Below the pieces are notes generated by a model. It saw only the letters and a program-made list of their open reading frames with translations. It searched no databases and had not been told where the DNA came from. A stretch of 64,000 nt of DNA. Source: Eshraghiella sp964576255 (GTDB lineage Bacteria; Bacillota; Clostridia; Lachnospirales; Lachnospiraceae). A program made the position numbers and the translations under genes. The stretch spans positions 1 through 64,000 of the forward strand of contig CAZNUK010000004.1 in assembly GCA_964576255.1 (NCBI GenBank). Reading direction: 5' to 3'. Positions 35,083 to 42,274 of this stretch are shown here, piece after piece (the stretch's first letter is position 1; every line of letters starts with the position of its first letter).

Positions 35083-36213
35083 ATGAAAAAAAACATATTA
35101 TTATTGTTAACAATGGGAATAATAATTACAGCAATGACCGGATGCAGGGATACTTCTACTGCCGGTGCTGATCCTGAGAGTGTGGAGACTACATCTAAGG
35201 AACAGGAAACGTCTGAATTGACTATTTTTGATCAGGTTATAGCAGGTGAGGCTGTTAATGATATTGAGTCTCTCTATGATTTTACTGATACTGCAAGAGT
35301 TCAGGACTATTATGCAGTTGGGGCGTGCCCTCACGGAGAGGATATGATTATGGTGCTCTATGCCAATGAAGAAGCATCAATGTGTGTTGTGTATGATATC
35401 ACTAATGGCAAAGAAAAAGAGCGAATTGAAATGGACGTGGCTCTGTCTCTGAAGGCCAAGCCCGTAGGTGTCAGCTCTGATTTTGCATATATCAGAGAGG
35501 ACAATGGTGTACTTATCTACCTTGATTGGAAAAATAATCAATACGAGGTTGTACAATTGGATGACGAGCCAGAAAGTCTTTTGATGCTTGGTGAAGGTGA
35601 GGCTGTGTATTATACGGTTTCAGATGATTGTAATATATATAATTATATTCATGGCAGTAACAATTGCTATTCCATATATGATGGCAGTGATGTTGTTGAT
35701 TCATTGGAGCTTAGATATTTAATATCAGCAGGAACTTCAATTATTCTGCATGTTGAATCAGAAGGCTATACCGGTTATGCCCAGTTAAGCATAGAGATGC
35801 AGGAACTTACTGTTTTTGATGGATTGTCAGGGGAATTGATATATAACGATAATGAATATATATATACTGTGCCGGAGAAACAGGACTCGATTTTAATATA
35901 TAATCCAATGACTCCTCGTGTGATTAAGGAGTTTAGGGTTGAGAATCCAGAGGAGATTTGTAATCTTACATTATATAGCGAGGAAGGTCTGTTTCTTACA
36001 CAGGTTGAGGAAGAAAATGAAAAAGTAATCAGATTCTATGATTTGAATAATGGTATTCTCAAAAATCAACTTGTAATTCCTTCGGAGTACAAGGTTATAG
36101 GAGTGGATTATTTTGAAAATTCTCTTTGCGTACTGGTTGAAGGCAGAATTGAGAACGGGGAATACAGAATGCTTATCTGGAATACAGATATCATTGAAGA
36201 AATTTTAGAATAA
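35083..36213 (+). CDS. Lipoprotein of unknown function, beta-propeller-like
   Basis: 376 residues. The signal peptide ends in lipobox MTGC (Cys ~21). The mature part alternates short hydrophobic strands with turns (for example YYAVGACPHGEDMIMVLYAN, AYIREDNGVLIYLDWKNNQY), as in WD/YVTN-type propellers, but no repeat signature is firm. It is the third gene of the degenerate ABC operon and may be its extracellular partner (inference from position). Confidence 0.65.
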   Translation: MKKNILLLLTMGIIITAMTGCRDTSTAGADPESVETTSKEQETSELTIFDQVIAGEAVNDIESLYDFTDTARVQDYYAVGACPHGEDMIMVLYANEEASMCVVYDITNGKEKERIEMDVALSLKAKPVGVSSDFAYIREDNGVLIYLDWKNNQYEVVQLDDEPESLLMLGEGEAVYYTVSDDCNIYNYIHGSNNCYSIYDGSDVVDSLELRYLISAGTSIILHVESEGYTGYAQLSIEMQELTVFDGLSGELIYNDNEYIYTVPEKQDSILIYNPMTPRVIKEFRVENPEEICNLTLYSEEGLFLTQVEEENEKVIRFYDLNNGILKNQLVIPSEYKVIGVDYFENSLCVLVEGRIENGEYRMLIWNTDIIEEILE

Positions 36214-36228
36214 ATTTAAAAAAAGTAG

Positions 36229-36258
36229 TTGACAAGCCAGCACTTTTAATAATATAAT
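36229..36258 (+). promoter_or_regulatory. Consensus promoter of the tRNA-Val/tRNA-Met unit
   Basis: TTGACA (36229-36234), 18 bp, TATAAT (36253-36258). The hairpin AAGCGGGT/ACCCGCTT (36263-36287) follows in the transcribed leader. Confidence 0.85.
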
Positions 36259-36294
36259 GGTCAAGCGGGTTGCGAAAAGACCCGCTTGTGACAT

Positions 36295-36367
36295 GGGATC
36301 TTAGCTCAGCTGGGAGAGCATCTGCCTTACAAGCAGAGGGTCACAGGTTCGAGCCCTGTAGGTCCCA
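36295..36367 (+). tRNA. tRNA-Val (anticodon TAC)
   Basis: Cloverleaf: acceptor GGGATCT pairs with AGGTCCC, the D arm is AGCTCAGCTGGGAGAGCA, anticodon stem TCTGC/GCAGA with loop CTTACAA, and T arm CACAGGTTCGAGCCCTGTA. The 3' CCA is not encoded. Confidence 0.95.
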
Positions 36368-36387
36368 TATCTTTTTAAATTATATAT

Positions 36388-36461
36388 GGCGGAATAGCTC
36401 AGTTGGCTAGAGCACACGGTTCATACCCGTGGTGTCAGGGGTTCAAATCCCTTTTCCGCTA
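36388..36461 (+). tRNA. tRNA-Met (anticodon CAT)
   Basis: Acceptor GGCGGAA pairs with TTCCGCT (first pair G-T). The D arm is AGCTCAGTTGGCTAGAGC. Anticodon stem CACGG/CCGTG carries loop TTCATAC, and the T arm is AGGGGTTCAAATCCCTT. An elongator Met is most likely; a lysidine-modified Ile tRNA cannot be fully excluded by eye. Confidence 0.9.
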
Positions 36462-36467
36462 CTACCG

Positions 36468-36498
36468 AAGGTCTTGTCTGCTGGCAGGACCTTTTTTA
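36468..36498 (+). terminator. Terminator of the tRNA unit
   Basis: AAGGTCTTG (36468-36476) pairs imperfectly with CAGGACCTT (36485-36493), followed by TTTTT. Confidence 0.75.
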
Positions 36499-36635
36499 TC
36501 ATATAGGAAAGTTTGTTGAACTTCCCTATATGATAAAAAACGCTCCGCTTTGGATGCGCACTCGCGCGAGCAAGGAAGTTGTTGCTTGCGCAACCGCGCT
36601 CGGCGCGAGAGTCCGCAAGCGGACTCTTTATTGTA
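36499..36635. repeat. Composite intergenic palindromic repeat
   Basis: A near-perfect inverted repeat, CATATAGGAAAGTT..AACTTCCCTATATG (36500-36532), is followed by an unusually GC-rich run (36541-36628) of small palindromes: CTCGCGCGAG, GTTG..GCGCAAC, and GAGTCCG-CAAG-CGGACTC then TTTATT. The composition differs sharply from the AT-rich surroundings. It looks like a dispersed intergenic element, with the last hairpin able to act as a terminator. There is no coding potential. Confidence 0.5.
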
Positions 36636-36640
36636 GGAAG

Positions 36641-36664
36641 GAGGGACCCACATAGTGGGAGGAT
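36641..36664 (+). repeat. Short hairpin repeat (GGGACCCAC-NNN-GTGGGAGGATG), copy B
   Basis: CCCAC (36647-36651), ATA, GTGGG (36655-36659), with flanks GAGGGA and AGGATG. Same element as at 13477 and 37561; here it lies ~45 nt before the ispF start. Confidence 0.6.
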
Positions 36665-36704
36665 GAATTGCCGTCCCGTAATATAATAATTCATGGAGGT
36701 AACT

Positions 36705-37247
36705 ATGAGAATCGGAACAGGATATGATGTACACAAATTAGTAGAAGGAAGAGACTTAATTATAGGTGGCGTGAATATTCCATATGAGAAGGGTCTTCTT
36801 GGACATTCTGATGCGGATGTTTTATTACATGCAATAATGGATGCAATGCTTGGAGCGGCAGCTCTTGGTGATATAGGAAAGCATTTTCCGGATTCTGATG
36901 AGGCGTACAAAGGGGCTTCCAGTATGGAGCTTCTTCGTAGAGTTGGTGAAATTATTGAAGAGAATCACTACATTGTAGAAAATATTGACAGCACCATTAT
37001 CGCCCAAAGACCTAAGCTTGCTGCATATATTCCTACTATGCGTGAAAATATTGCCAAGGTACTTGGCCTTGATATTAGTCAGGTCAGTGTAAAAGCTACC
37101 ACAGAAGAGGGTCTTGGCTTTACCGGCAGTGGTGAGGGAATTGCAGTTCAGGCAGTGGCACTTCTTAATACTGTAGGTAATTATGTCTATGAGGATATAA
37201 TGAATGAAAGAGGCTGTGCAGGCTGTAGTGGATGCAGCAGGAAATAA
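36705..37247 (+). CDS. ispF: 2-C-methyl-D-erythritol 2,4-cyclodiphosphate synthase
   Basis: 180 residues from ATG 36705, set by SD GGAGGT (36695-36700). It catalyses the cyclisation step of the MEP isoprenoid pathway. Metal and active-site signatures are GYDVHKL (Asp-x-His), LGHSDADVLLHAIMDA and ATTEEGLGFTGSGEGI. The C-terminus has an extra ~18-residue tail ending CAGCSGCSRK, Cys-rich and beyond the normal IspF end near VALL. No other MEP gene is nearby. Confidence 0.95.
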   Translation: MRIGTGYDVHKLVEGRDLIIGGVNIPYEKGLLGHSDADVLLHAIMDAMLGAAALGDIGKHFPDSDEAYKGASSMELLRRVGEIIEENHYIVENIDSTIIAQRPKLAAYIPTMRENIAKVLGLDISQVSVKATTEEGLGFTGSGEGIAVQAVALLNTVGNYVYEDIMNERGCAGCSGCSRK

Positions 37248-37252
37248 AACTG

Positions 37253-37281
37253 TTGACAAAATTACATTTAATGAATATTCT
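37253..37281 (+). promoter_or_regulatory. Promoter of the T-box/cys operon
   Basis: TTGACA (37253-37258), 17 bp, TATTCT (37276-37281). Confidence 0.75.
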
Positions 37282-37289
37282 AAGAATAG

Positions 37290-37545
37290 AAAAAGACTTT
37301 GACGGAGAGAAGTACTGTATTTACAGGTTCAGAGAGAGGATGCCACCGGCTGTAAGCAACCTCACCCAAGGAATACACGAAATGCACTCCTGAGTCTGGC
37401 AGAGGAAATTAGTATTCTGCCACGGGTAACGCCGTTATACGTTAATGAGATTGTTCTGTATAATGCAAGTTATAAGAAGAATGAATCAGAGTGGAACCGC
37501 GGAAGATATTCGCCTCTGGATAGGGGGATGTCTTCCGCTTTTTAA
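37290..37545 (+). promoter_or_regulatory. T-box leader, Cys-specific (TGC specifier)
   Basis: The T-box bulge sequence AGAGTGGAACCGCGG lies at 37488-37502, the Stem I loop-E type AGAGAGAGGATG at 37330-37341 and the distal part GGCTGTAAGC after it. The candidate specifier codon TGC (37383-37385) sits in AATGCACTCCTGAGTCTG. The terminator pairs GCGGAAGA with TCTTCCGC around 37499-37538 and is followed by TTTTT. Uncharged tRNA-Cys should bind the specifier and bulge, form the antiterminator and allow cysE-cysS expression. Confidence 0.93.
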
Positions 37546-37560
37546 TGTAGCAAGTAATTA

Positions 37561-37576
37561 CCCACACAGTGGGAGG
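37561..37576 (+). repeat. Short hairpin repeat (CCCAC-NNN-GTGGGAGG), copy C
   Basis: CCCAC (37561-37565), ACA, GTGGG (37569-37573); the GGGAGG (37571-37576) is the cysE SD, so the stem overlaps the ribosome binding site. Confidence 0.6.
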
Positions 37577-37584
37577 ATGGTATT

Positions 37585-38238
37585 ATGAAATTCAAGGATT
37601 TTGTAAAAGAGCAAATTGAAATAATTAAAGACAGAGACCCGGCTATGAAGGCTGACAGAGAGGTTTTTCTGTATCCCAGCTTTTGGGCATTGTGGGAATA
37701 TCAGAAAGCTCATAAGTACTACCTTCAGGGCAAGTACTATAAGGCGAGAAAAATTTCCCAGCGCGCTGCTCATAAGACAGGAATAGAGATTCATCCGGGA
37801 GCGACTATCGGAAAAGGCTTGTTTATCGACCATGGTCGTGGTGTTGTAATTGGCGAAACCACCATAATCGGTGATAATGTTACAATATATCAGGGAGTAA
37901 CCCTTGGAGGAACCGGTAAGGAGCATGGCAAGCGTCATCCTACTATTGAAGATAATGTGATGATTAGTACCGGTGCCAAGATACTGGGTTCATTTACAAT
38001 AGGAGAAGGTTCCAAAATAGGAGCAGGTTCCGTTGTGTTAGAGGAGGTTCCACCTAATTCCACCGTTGTAGGTATTCCGGGACGAATTGTGAAATGTAAC
38101 GATATGAGACTTCCTAACAGTGATTTGGATCAGATACATCTTCCAGACCCTGTGCTTAATGATATTAATAAATTAAAAGAAGAAAACGAAGAACTCAAAG
38201 ATATGATTTTGAAATTAGCTAGACAACTAGACGAGTAG
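37585..38238 (+). CDS. cysE: Serine O-acetyltransferase
   Basis: 217 residues. It makes O-acetylserine from serine and acetyl-CoA, the first step of cysteine synthesis. The left-handed beta-helix with hexapeptide repeats is visible (GIEIHPGATIGKGLFIDHGRGVVIGETTIIGDNVTIYQGVTLGG). The catalytic His/Asp region is FIDHGRGVVIGET. The short N-terminus is of the Bacillus type. A Glu/Lys coiled tail (KLKEENEELKDMILKLARQL) extends the C-terminus. It lies under the Cys T-box, so it rises on cysteine starvation. Confidence 0.95.
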   Translation: MKFKDFVKEQIEIIKDRDPAMKADREVFLYPSFWALWEYQKAHKYYLQGKYYKARKISQRAAHKTGIEIHPGATIGKGLFIDHGRGVVIGETTIIGDNVTIYQGVTLGGTGKEHGKRHPTIEDNVMISTGAKILGSFTIGEGSKIGAGSVVLEEVPPNSTVVGIPGRIVKCNDMRLPNSDLDQIHLPDPVLNDINKLKEENEELKDMILKLARQLDE

Positions 38239-38250
38239 TAGGAGGAAATT

Positions 38251-39672
38251 ATGGAAAACAAAGTAGTTTTATTTAACACACTTACAAGAAAAACAGAACA
38301 GTTTATACCTAACGAAGATGGCAAGGTGGCTATGTACACCTGTGGACCTACAGTGTATCATTTTGCCCATATCGGTAATTTAAGAAGCTACATTATGGAG
38401 GATGTTCTTGAAAAGACCCTTCGTTATGTAGGCTATGATGTTAAGCGAGTAATGAATATTACAGACGTTGGACATCTTACCAGTGATGCGGATACCGGAG
38501 AGGATAAGATGCTCAAGGGTGCCAAAAGAGAGCATAAGACAGTAATGGAGATTGCTAAGTTTTATACGGATGCTTTTTTTGCAGACTGTGAAAAGCTTAA
38601 TATCAAAAAGCCGGATGTAATTGAGCCGGCTACCAACTGTATAGATGAATTTATTCATATGGTAAAAACACTTATTGAAAAAGATTATGCATATGTTGCA
38701 GGCGGCAACGTGTATTTTGATACCTCTAAGCTTACAGATTACTATGTTTTCTCCAGTCAGACAGAGAAGGAATTAATGGTTGGTGTTAGAGATGATGTAG
38801 ACGAGGATACTAATAAGAAGAACAAAGCGGATTTCGTATTATGGTTTACTAAGTCCAAATTTGACAATCAGGAGCTCAAATGGGATAGTCCTTGGGGCAT
38901 AGGTTATCCGGGTTGGCATATTGAGTGTTCATGCATCAGTATGAAGCATCTTGGCGAGTATATGGATATTCATTGTGGTGGTGTAGATAATATTTTCCCT
39001 CACCATACCAATGAGATTGCCCAGAGTGAAGCTTATCTTGGACATAAATGGTGCAATTACTGGTTCCACATTCATCATCTTAACGACAAGTCAGGTAAGA
39101 TGAGTAAGTCCAATGGAGAATTTTTAACAGTGTCACTTCTTCAGGAAAAGGGTTATGATCCATTGGTATATCGTCTTTTCTGTTTGCAGTCACATTATAG
39201 AAAACCATTGGAATTCTCTTATGAAGTAATGGATAATATGACAGTGGCTTATAACAAGCTTGTGAAGAAAATAGCTGAACTTAAAGCAGAAGGAGAAGTG
39301 GATAAAGAAGGTTTTGCTACATTCAGAGAGAAATTTGAAGCTGCACTTTCTAACGATATTAATACCTCTTCAGCAATTACTGTTGTGTATGATGTTTTAA
39401 GAAGTGATTATAGTGATGCAACCAAGCTTGCACTTGTTGAAAGCTTTGATGAGGTTCTTTCACTTAATCTTACCAGAGGTCAGAATGAAGAGCAGGCAGA
39501 AGTTGATGCAGAGCTTATGGAGTACATTCTTGCCAAAATCGAGGAGAGAAAAGCAGCTAAGAAAGAAAAAGATTTTGCCAAGGCGGATGCCATAAGAGAT
39601 GAACTTGCGTCAAAGGGTATCGCAATTAAGGATACAAGAGAAGGAACCGTTTGGGAGATTTTAGATGTTTAA
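38251..39672 (+). CDS. cysS: Cysteinyl-tRNA synthetase
   Basis: 473 residues. Class I synthetase: the HIGH motif is FAHIGNLRSYI (~38) and KMSKS is GKMSKSNG (~281-286). Zinc-binding Cys/His are in MYTCGPTVYHFAH, HIECSCISMKHLG and HCGGVDNIFPHHTNEIAQSE. It charges tRNA-Cys and is co-controlled with cysE by the T-box. SD AGGAGGA precedes the ATG. The 3' end overlaps mrnC by 8 bp. Confidence 0.97.
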   Translation: MENKVVLFNTLTRKTEQFIPNEDGKVAMYTCGPTVYHFAHIGNLRSYIMEDVLEKTLRYVGYDVKRVMNITDVGHLTSDADTGEDKMLKGAKREHKTVMEIAKFYTDAFFADCEKLNIKKPDVIEPATNCIDEFIHMVKTLIEKDYAYVAGGNVYFDTSKLTDYYVFSSQTEKELMVGVRDDVDEDTNKKNKADFVLWFTKSKFDNQELKWDSPWGIGYPGWHIECSCISMKHLGEYMDIHCGGVDNIFPHHTNEIAQSEAYLGHKWCNYWFHIHHLNDKSGKMSKSNGEFLTVSLLQEKGYDPLVYRLFCLQSHYRKPLEFSYEVMDNMTVAYNKLVKKIAELKAEGEVDKEGFATFREKFEAALSNDINTSSAITVVYDVLRSDYSDATKLALVESFDEVLSLNLTRGQNEEQAEVDAELMEYILAKIEERKAAKKEKDFAKADAIRDELASKGIAIKDTREGTVWEILDV

Positions 39673-40084
39673 TGAACTGGAAAAAGCATTTGAATTAGAT
39701 ACTGTTAATGTGGCGGAATATTCCCCATTAACGCTGGCATATATGGGGGATTGCGTATATGAATTTATTATACGCACCCGACTTATATACCAGGGAAATG
39801 CTCCTGTTAACACCCTTAACAAAAAGGCAAGTACCCTTGCAAAAGCACAGACTCAGGCCGTTATGATAGAAGGGATTATGGAGGAGCTTACCGAGGAAGA
39901 GCAGGCAGCCTACAAAAGAGGCAGAAATGCTCATTCCTTTACCAAGGCAAAAAACGCCTCCACAGGAGAATACAGAAAGGCAACGGGTTTTGAAGCACTC
40001 ATTGGATATCTTTATCTTAAAAAGGATTTTGACAGAATAATGGAAATTGTCAAAAAAGGCTTTGAAATTATTGAAGGTAATTAA
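39665..40084 (+). CDS. mrnC: Mini-ribonuclease 3 (23S rRNA maturation)
   Basis: 139 residues, an RNase III catalytic domain without the dsRNA-binding domain. The signature is LAYMGDCVYEFIIRTRLI with the metal Asp, then RGRNAHSFTKAKNASTGEYRKATGFEALIGYLYL with the second acidic site. Mini-III trims 23S rRNA ends in Gram-positive bacteria. It overlaps cysS by 8 bp and precedes rlmB, as in Bacillus and many Clostridia. Confidence 0.95.
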   Translation: MFNELEKAFELDTVNVAEYSPLTLAYMGDCVYEFIIRTRLIYQGNAPVNTLNKKASTLAKAQTQAVMIEGIMEELTEEEQAAYKRGRNAHSFTKAKNASTGEYRKATGFEALIGYLYLKKDFDRIMEIVKKGFEIIEGN

Positions 40085-40086
40085 TT

Positions 40087-40827
40087 ATGAGATATACAGA
40101 ATTTACAATTGAGGGACGTAATGCCGTTTTGGAGGCTTTTCGTTCCGGCAAAACAATAGACAAACTTTTTGTTATGGATGGCTGCAAGGATGGCCCTATT
40201 ATGTCCATTTTAAGAGAAGCGAAAAAGTCTGATACCATTATTAAATATGTGGAGAAGGACAGACTTGATAAAATGTCCCAGACCGGAAGACATCAGGGTG
40301 TAATTGCTAATGCGGCTGCATACGAATACGCTCAGGTGGAGGATATTCTTCAGGTTGCAAGGGATAAGAATGAAGCACCATTTATTTTTATCCTGGATGG
40401 AATTGAAGACCCTCATAACCTTGGAGCAATAATTAGAACTGCCAATCTTTCAGGTGCCCATGGCGTTATTATTCCAAAAAGACGTGCCGCAGGGCTTACC
40501 GCTACCGTATTGAAAACCTCAGCAGGTGCTCTTAATTACACTCCTGTAGCTAAGGTTACTAATATTGCTGCTACAATAGAAGAGTTGAAGAAAGAGGGCC
40601 TTTGGTTTGTGTGCGCTGATATGGGCGGAGAAGTGATGTATAATCTGGATTTAAAGGGCGCAATAGGTCTTGTTATAGGAAATGAAGGCGAGGGCGTAAG
40701 CCGCCTTGTTAGGGAAAAATGCGATTTTGTAGCGTCAATTCCTATGAAGGGAAATATTGATTCCCTGAATGCCTCAGTGGCAGCAGGGGTGTTGGCATAT
40801 GAAATTGTAAGACAGAGAATGTCATAG
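40087..40827 (+). CDS. rlmB: 23S rRNA 2'-O-ribose methyltransferase (TrmH/RlmB family)
   Basis: 246 residues. The N-terminal substrate-binding domain (TIEGRNAVLEAFRSGKTIDKL) is followed by the SPOUT domain with motifs DGIEDPHNLGAIIRTAN, IGLVIGNEGEGVSRLV and SIPMKGNIDSLNASVAAGV. This knotted fold binds SAM and methylates a guanosine ribose of 23S rRNA. The conserved neighbourhood mrnC-rlmB-sigH supports the call. Confidence 0.93.
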   Translation: MRYTEFTIEGRNAVLEAFRSGKTIDKLFVMDGCKDGPIMSILREAKKSDTIIKYVEKDRLDKMSQTGRHQGVIANAAAYEYAQVEDILQVARDKNEAPFIFILDGIEDPHNLGAIIRTANLSGAHGVIIPKRRAAGLTATVLKTSAGALNYTPVAKVTNIAATIEELKKEGLWFVCADMGGEVMYNLDLKGAIGLVIGNEGEGVSRLVREKCDFVASIPMKGNIDSLNASVAAGVLAYEIVRQRMS

Positions 40828-40839
40828 AAAAGGATTTTT

Positions 40840-41457
40840 ATGGGTAAAAAAGATTTGTACAACAAGATGTCAGATGAAGAGCTGGTGCTTCGTTATCACG
40901 AGGGCGATAATGGGGCAGCAGATTTTCTGGTGGAAAAATACAAAAATCTTGTACGAATGAAGGCTAGAACCTACTTTCTTGTGGGTGCGGATAATGATGA
41001 TTTGATTCAGGAGGGTATGATTGGTCTGTATAAGGCAATTCGAGACTATAATCCTAACAAAAATGTTGTGTTTATGGTGTTTGCATCCTTGTGTATTAAC
41101 AGGCAGATTATGTCCGTTGTTACTGCCTATAATCGTCAGAAAAATGCCCCACTTAACAACTATCTGTCATTAGATACTCCGGTCACAGATGAGCAGGGAG
41201 ATGATGCAGTTCTTTCAGATGTAATAGCTTCCAAGGCCGACAGAAATCCGGAGGATTTATTTATAGCAAAAGAGCAGTCAGGACAGCTTATTGCAGAAGT
41301 GTTTGAAAATCTAAGCAAAATGGAGCGAACTGTTCTTGAACTTTATGTGGAGGGACTAAGCTACAGTGAAATTGGTAAGGCGCTTAATAAATCGCCAAAA
41401 GCAATTGATAATGCCATCCAGAGGATACGTAACAAAATTAACGGAATTAGAAAATAA
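40840..41457 (+). CDS. sigH: Sporulation/stationary-phase sigma factor SigH
   Basis: 205 residues. Region 2 is in ADFLVEKYKNLVRMKARTYFLVGADNDDLIQEGMIGLYKAIRDYNP. Region 4 is LSKMERTVLELYVEGLSYSEIGKALNKSPKAIDNAIQRIRNKI. Length, sequence and position after rlmB match Spo0H. It directs early sporulation and stationary-phase transcription, which agrees with the sporulation-type genes in this window. Confidence 0.93.
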   Translation: MGKKDLYNKMSDEELVLRYHEGDNGAADFLVEKYKNLVRMKARTYFLVGADNDDLIQEGMIGLYKAIRDYNPNKNVVFMVFASLCINRQIMSVVTAYNRQKNAPLNNYLSLDTPVTDEQGDDAVLSDVIASKADRNPEDLFIAKEQSGQLIAEVFENLSKMERTVLELYVEGLSYSEIGKALNKSPKAIDNAIQRIRNKINGIRK

Positions 41458-41502
41458 TTGTTGCTAAAAGTTAAGTTTTGTGGTAAATTATATCTCGGAC
41501 TT

Positions 41503-41575
41503 GCTACTATGGCTCAGTCGGTAGAGCGTCGCCTTGGTAAGGCGGAGGTCACGGGTTCGATTCCCGTTAGTAGCT
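41503..41575 (+). tRNA. tRNA-Thr (anticodon GGT)
   Basis: Acceptor GCTACTA pairs with TAGTAGC. Anticodon stem TCGCC/GGCGG carries loop TTGGTAA, and the T arm is CACGGGTTCGATTCCCGTT. It lies 45 bp after sigH, with a terminator behind it. CCA is not encoded. Confidence 0.95.
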
Positions 41576-41584
41576 TTTGGTACA

Positions 41585-41618
41585 AAATCCTACATAATTA
41601 TATTGTGGGATTTTTTTC
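41585..41618 (+). terminator. Terminator after tRNA-Thr
   Basis: AAATCCTACA (41585-41594) pairs with TGTGGGATTT (41604-41613), followed by TTTT. Confidence 0.75.
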
Positions 41619-41661
41619 TTTATATGATAGGAAAACTTATTTATATGAAAAGGTGAATTGT

Positions 41662-42180
41662 ATGTTGAAGAAAAAAATTATCTTAGCAGCCTGCATTTGT
41701 GCTTGCAGTATGGGCGTTGTAATTTCAAGTGGTTGTATCTCCGAGGGTGATGTGGATTATATGCAGGAGGAGACCACACATTTTGCAGAACCTGACTTGG
41801 TACGACATAAGGTTGGAGAGACTTTTGAATGTGAGGAGTTTATTTTTACCTATAATTCAGTTAAGCAGGTTGATTCTGTTAATGATGGCAAAAACAAACC
41901 AGTAGAGGGTAAGGTGTTTTATCAGTTGGAGCTTACCGTTGAAAATAAGGCAGATGTTGAGACTCACGTAAATTATAATTGTTTTATTGGATTTGCTGAC
42001 GATGAGCTTGTAGACCAGTTTTATTTTACGGAAGATGTTATTAAGGGTAATCTTGTTAAAGCAGGAGATAGTGTTACCGGAACTTTGACTTATTCTGTTC
42101 CTGAGGATGCAGAAAAGGTTGAGGTGATTTTTCAGTACGATATGTTCCATGAAGAAAAGGTTGCATTTACCGTTAAGTAA
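41662..42180 (+). CDS. Small lipoprotein with DUF4352-like domain
   Basis: 172 residues from ATG 41662, with SD AAGGTG. A longer frame from 41458 would run through the tRNA and is rejected. The lipobox is SSGC (Cys ~25). The mature domain (VRHKVGETFECEEFIFTYNSV, VFYQLELTVENKAD, VKAGDSVTGTLTYSVPEDAEKVEVIF) has the immunoglobulin-like layout of DUF4352 proteins that sit on the outer membrane face in Gram-positives. Function unknown. Confidence 0.78.
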   Translation: MLKKKIILAACICACSMGVVISSGCISEGDVDYMQEETTHFAEPDLVRHKVGETFECEEFIFTYNSVKQVDSVNDGKNKPVEGKVFYQLELTVENKADVETHVNYNCFIGFADDELVDQFYFTEDVIKGNLVKAGDSVTGTLTYSVPEDAEKVEVIFQYDMFHEEKVAFTVK

Positions 42181-42215
42181 TCTGGAATACTATGGTTGTT
42201 TACAAAGTTTTTTTG

Positions 42216-42254
42216 AAATGCTAAAATACTAATAAGTATTTTAGCATTTTTTTT
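42216..42254 (+). terminator. Intrinsic terminator
   Basis: The 15-nt perfect arms AAATGCTAAAATACT (42216-42230) and AGTATTTTAGCATTT (42235-42249) are followed by TTTTT. Confidence 0.85.
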
Positions 42255-42274
42255 GTTCACATGGGAGAAAATGT

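Noticed and set aside
36443..36910. Minus-strand 155-codon frame over tRNA-Met, the repeat and ispF
   Set aside because: It crosses a tRNA gene and a palindromic repeat and lacks any family pattern.
41458..41661. N-terminal extension of the lipoprotein gene from 41458
   Set aside because: It runs through tRNA-Thr and its terminator; the SD and signal peptide place the start at 41662.
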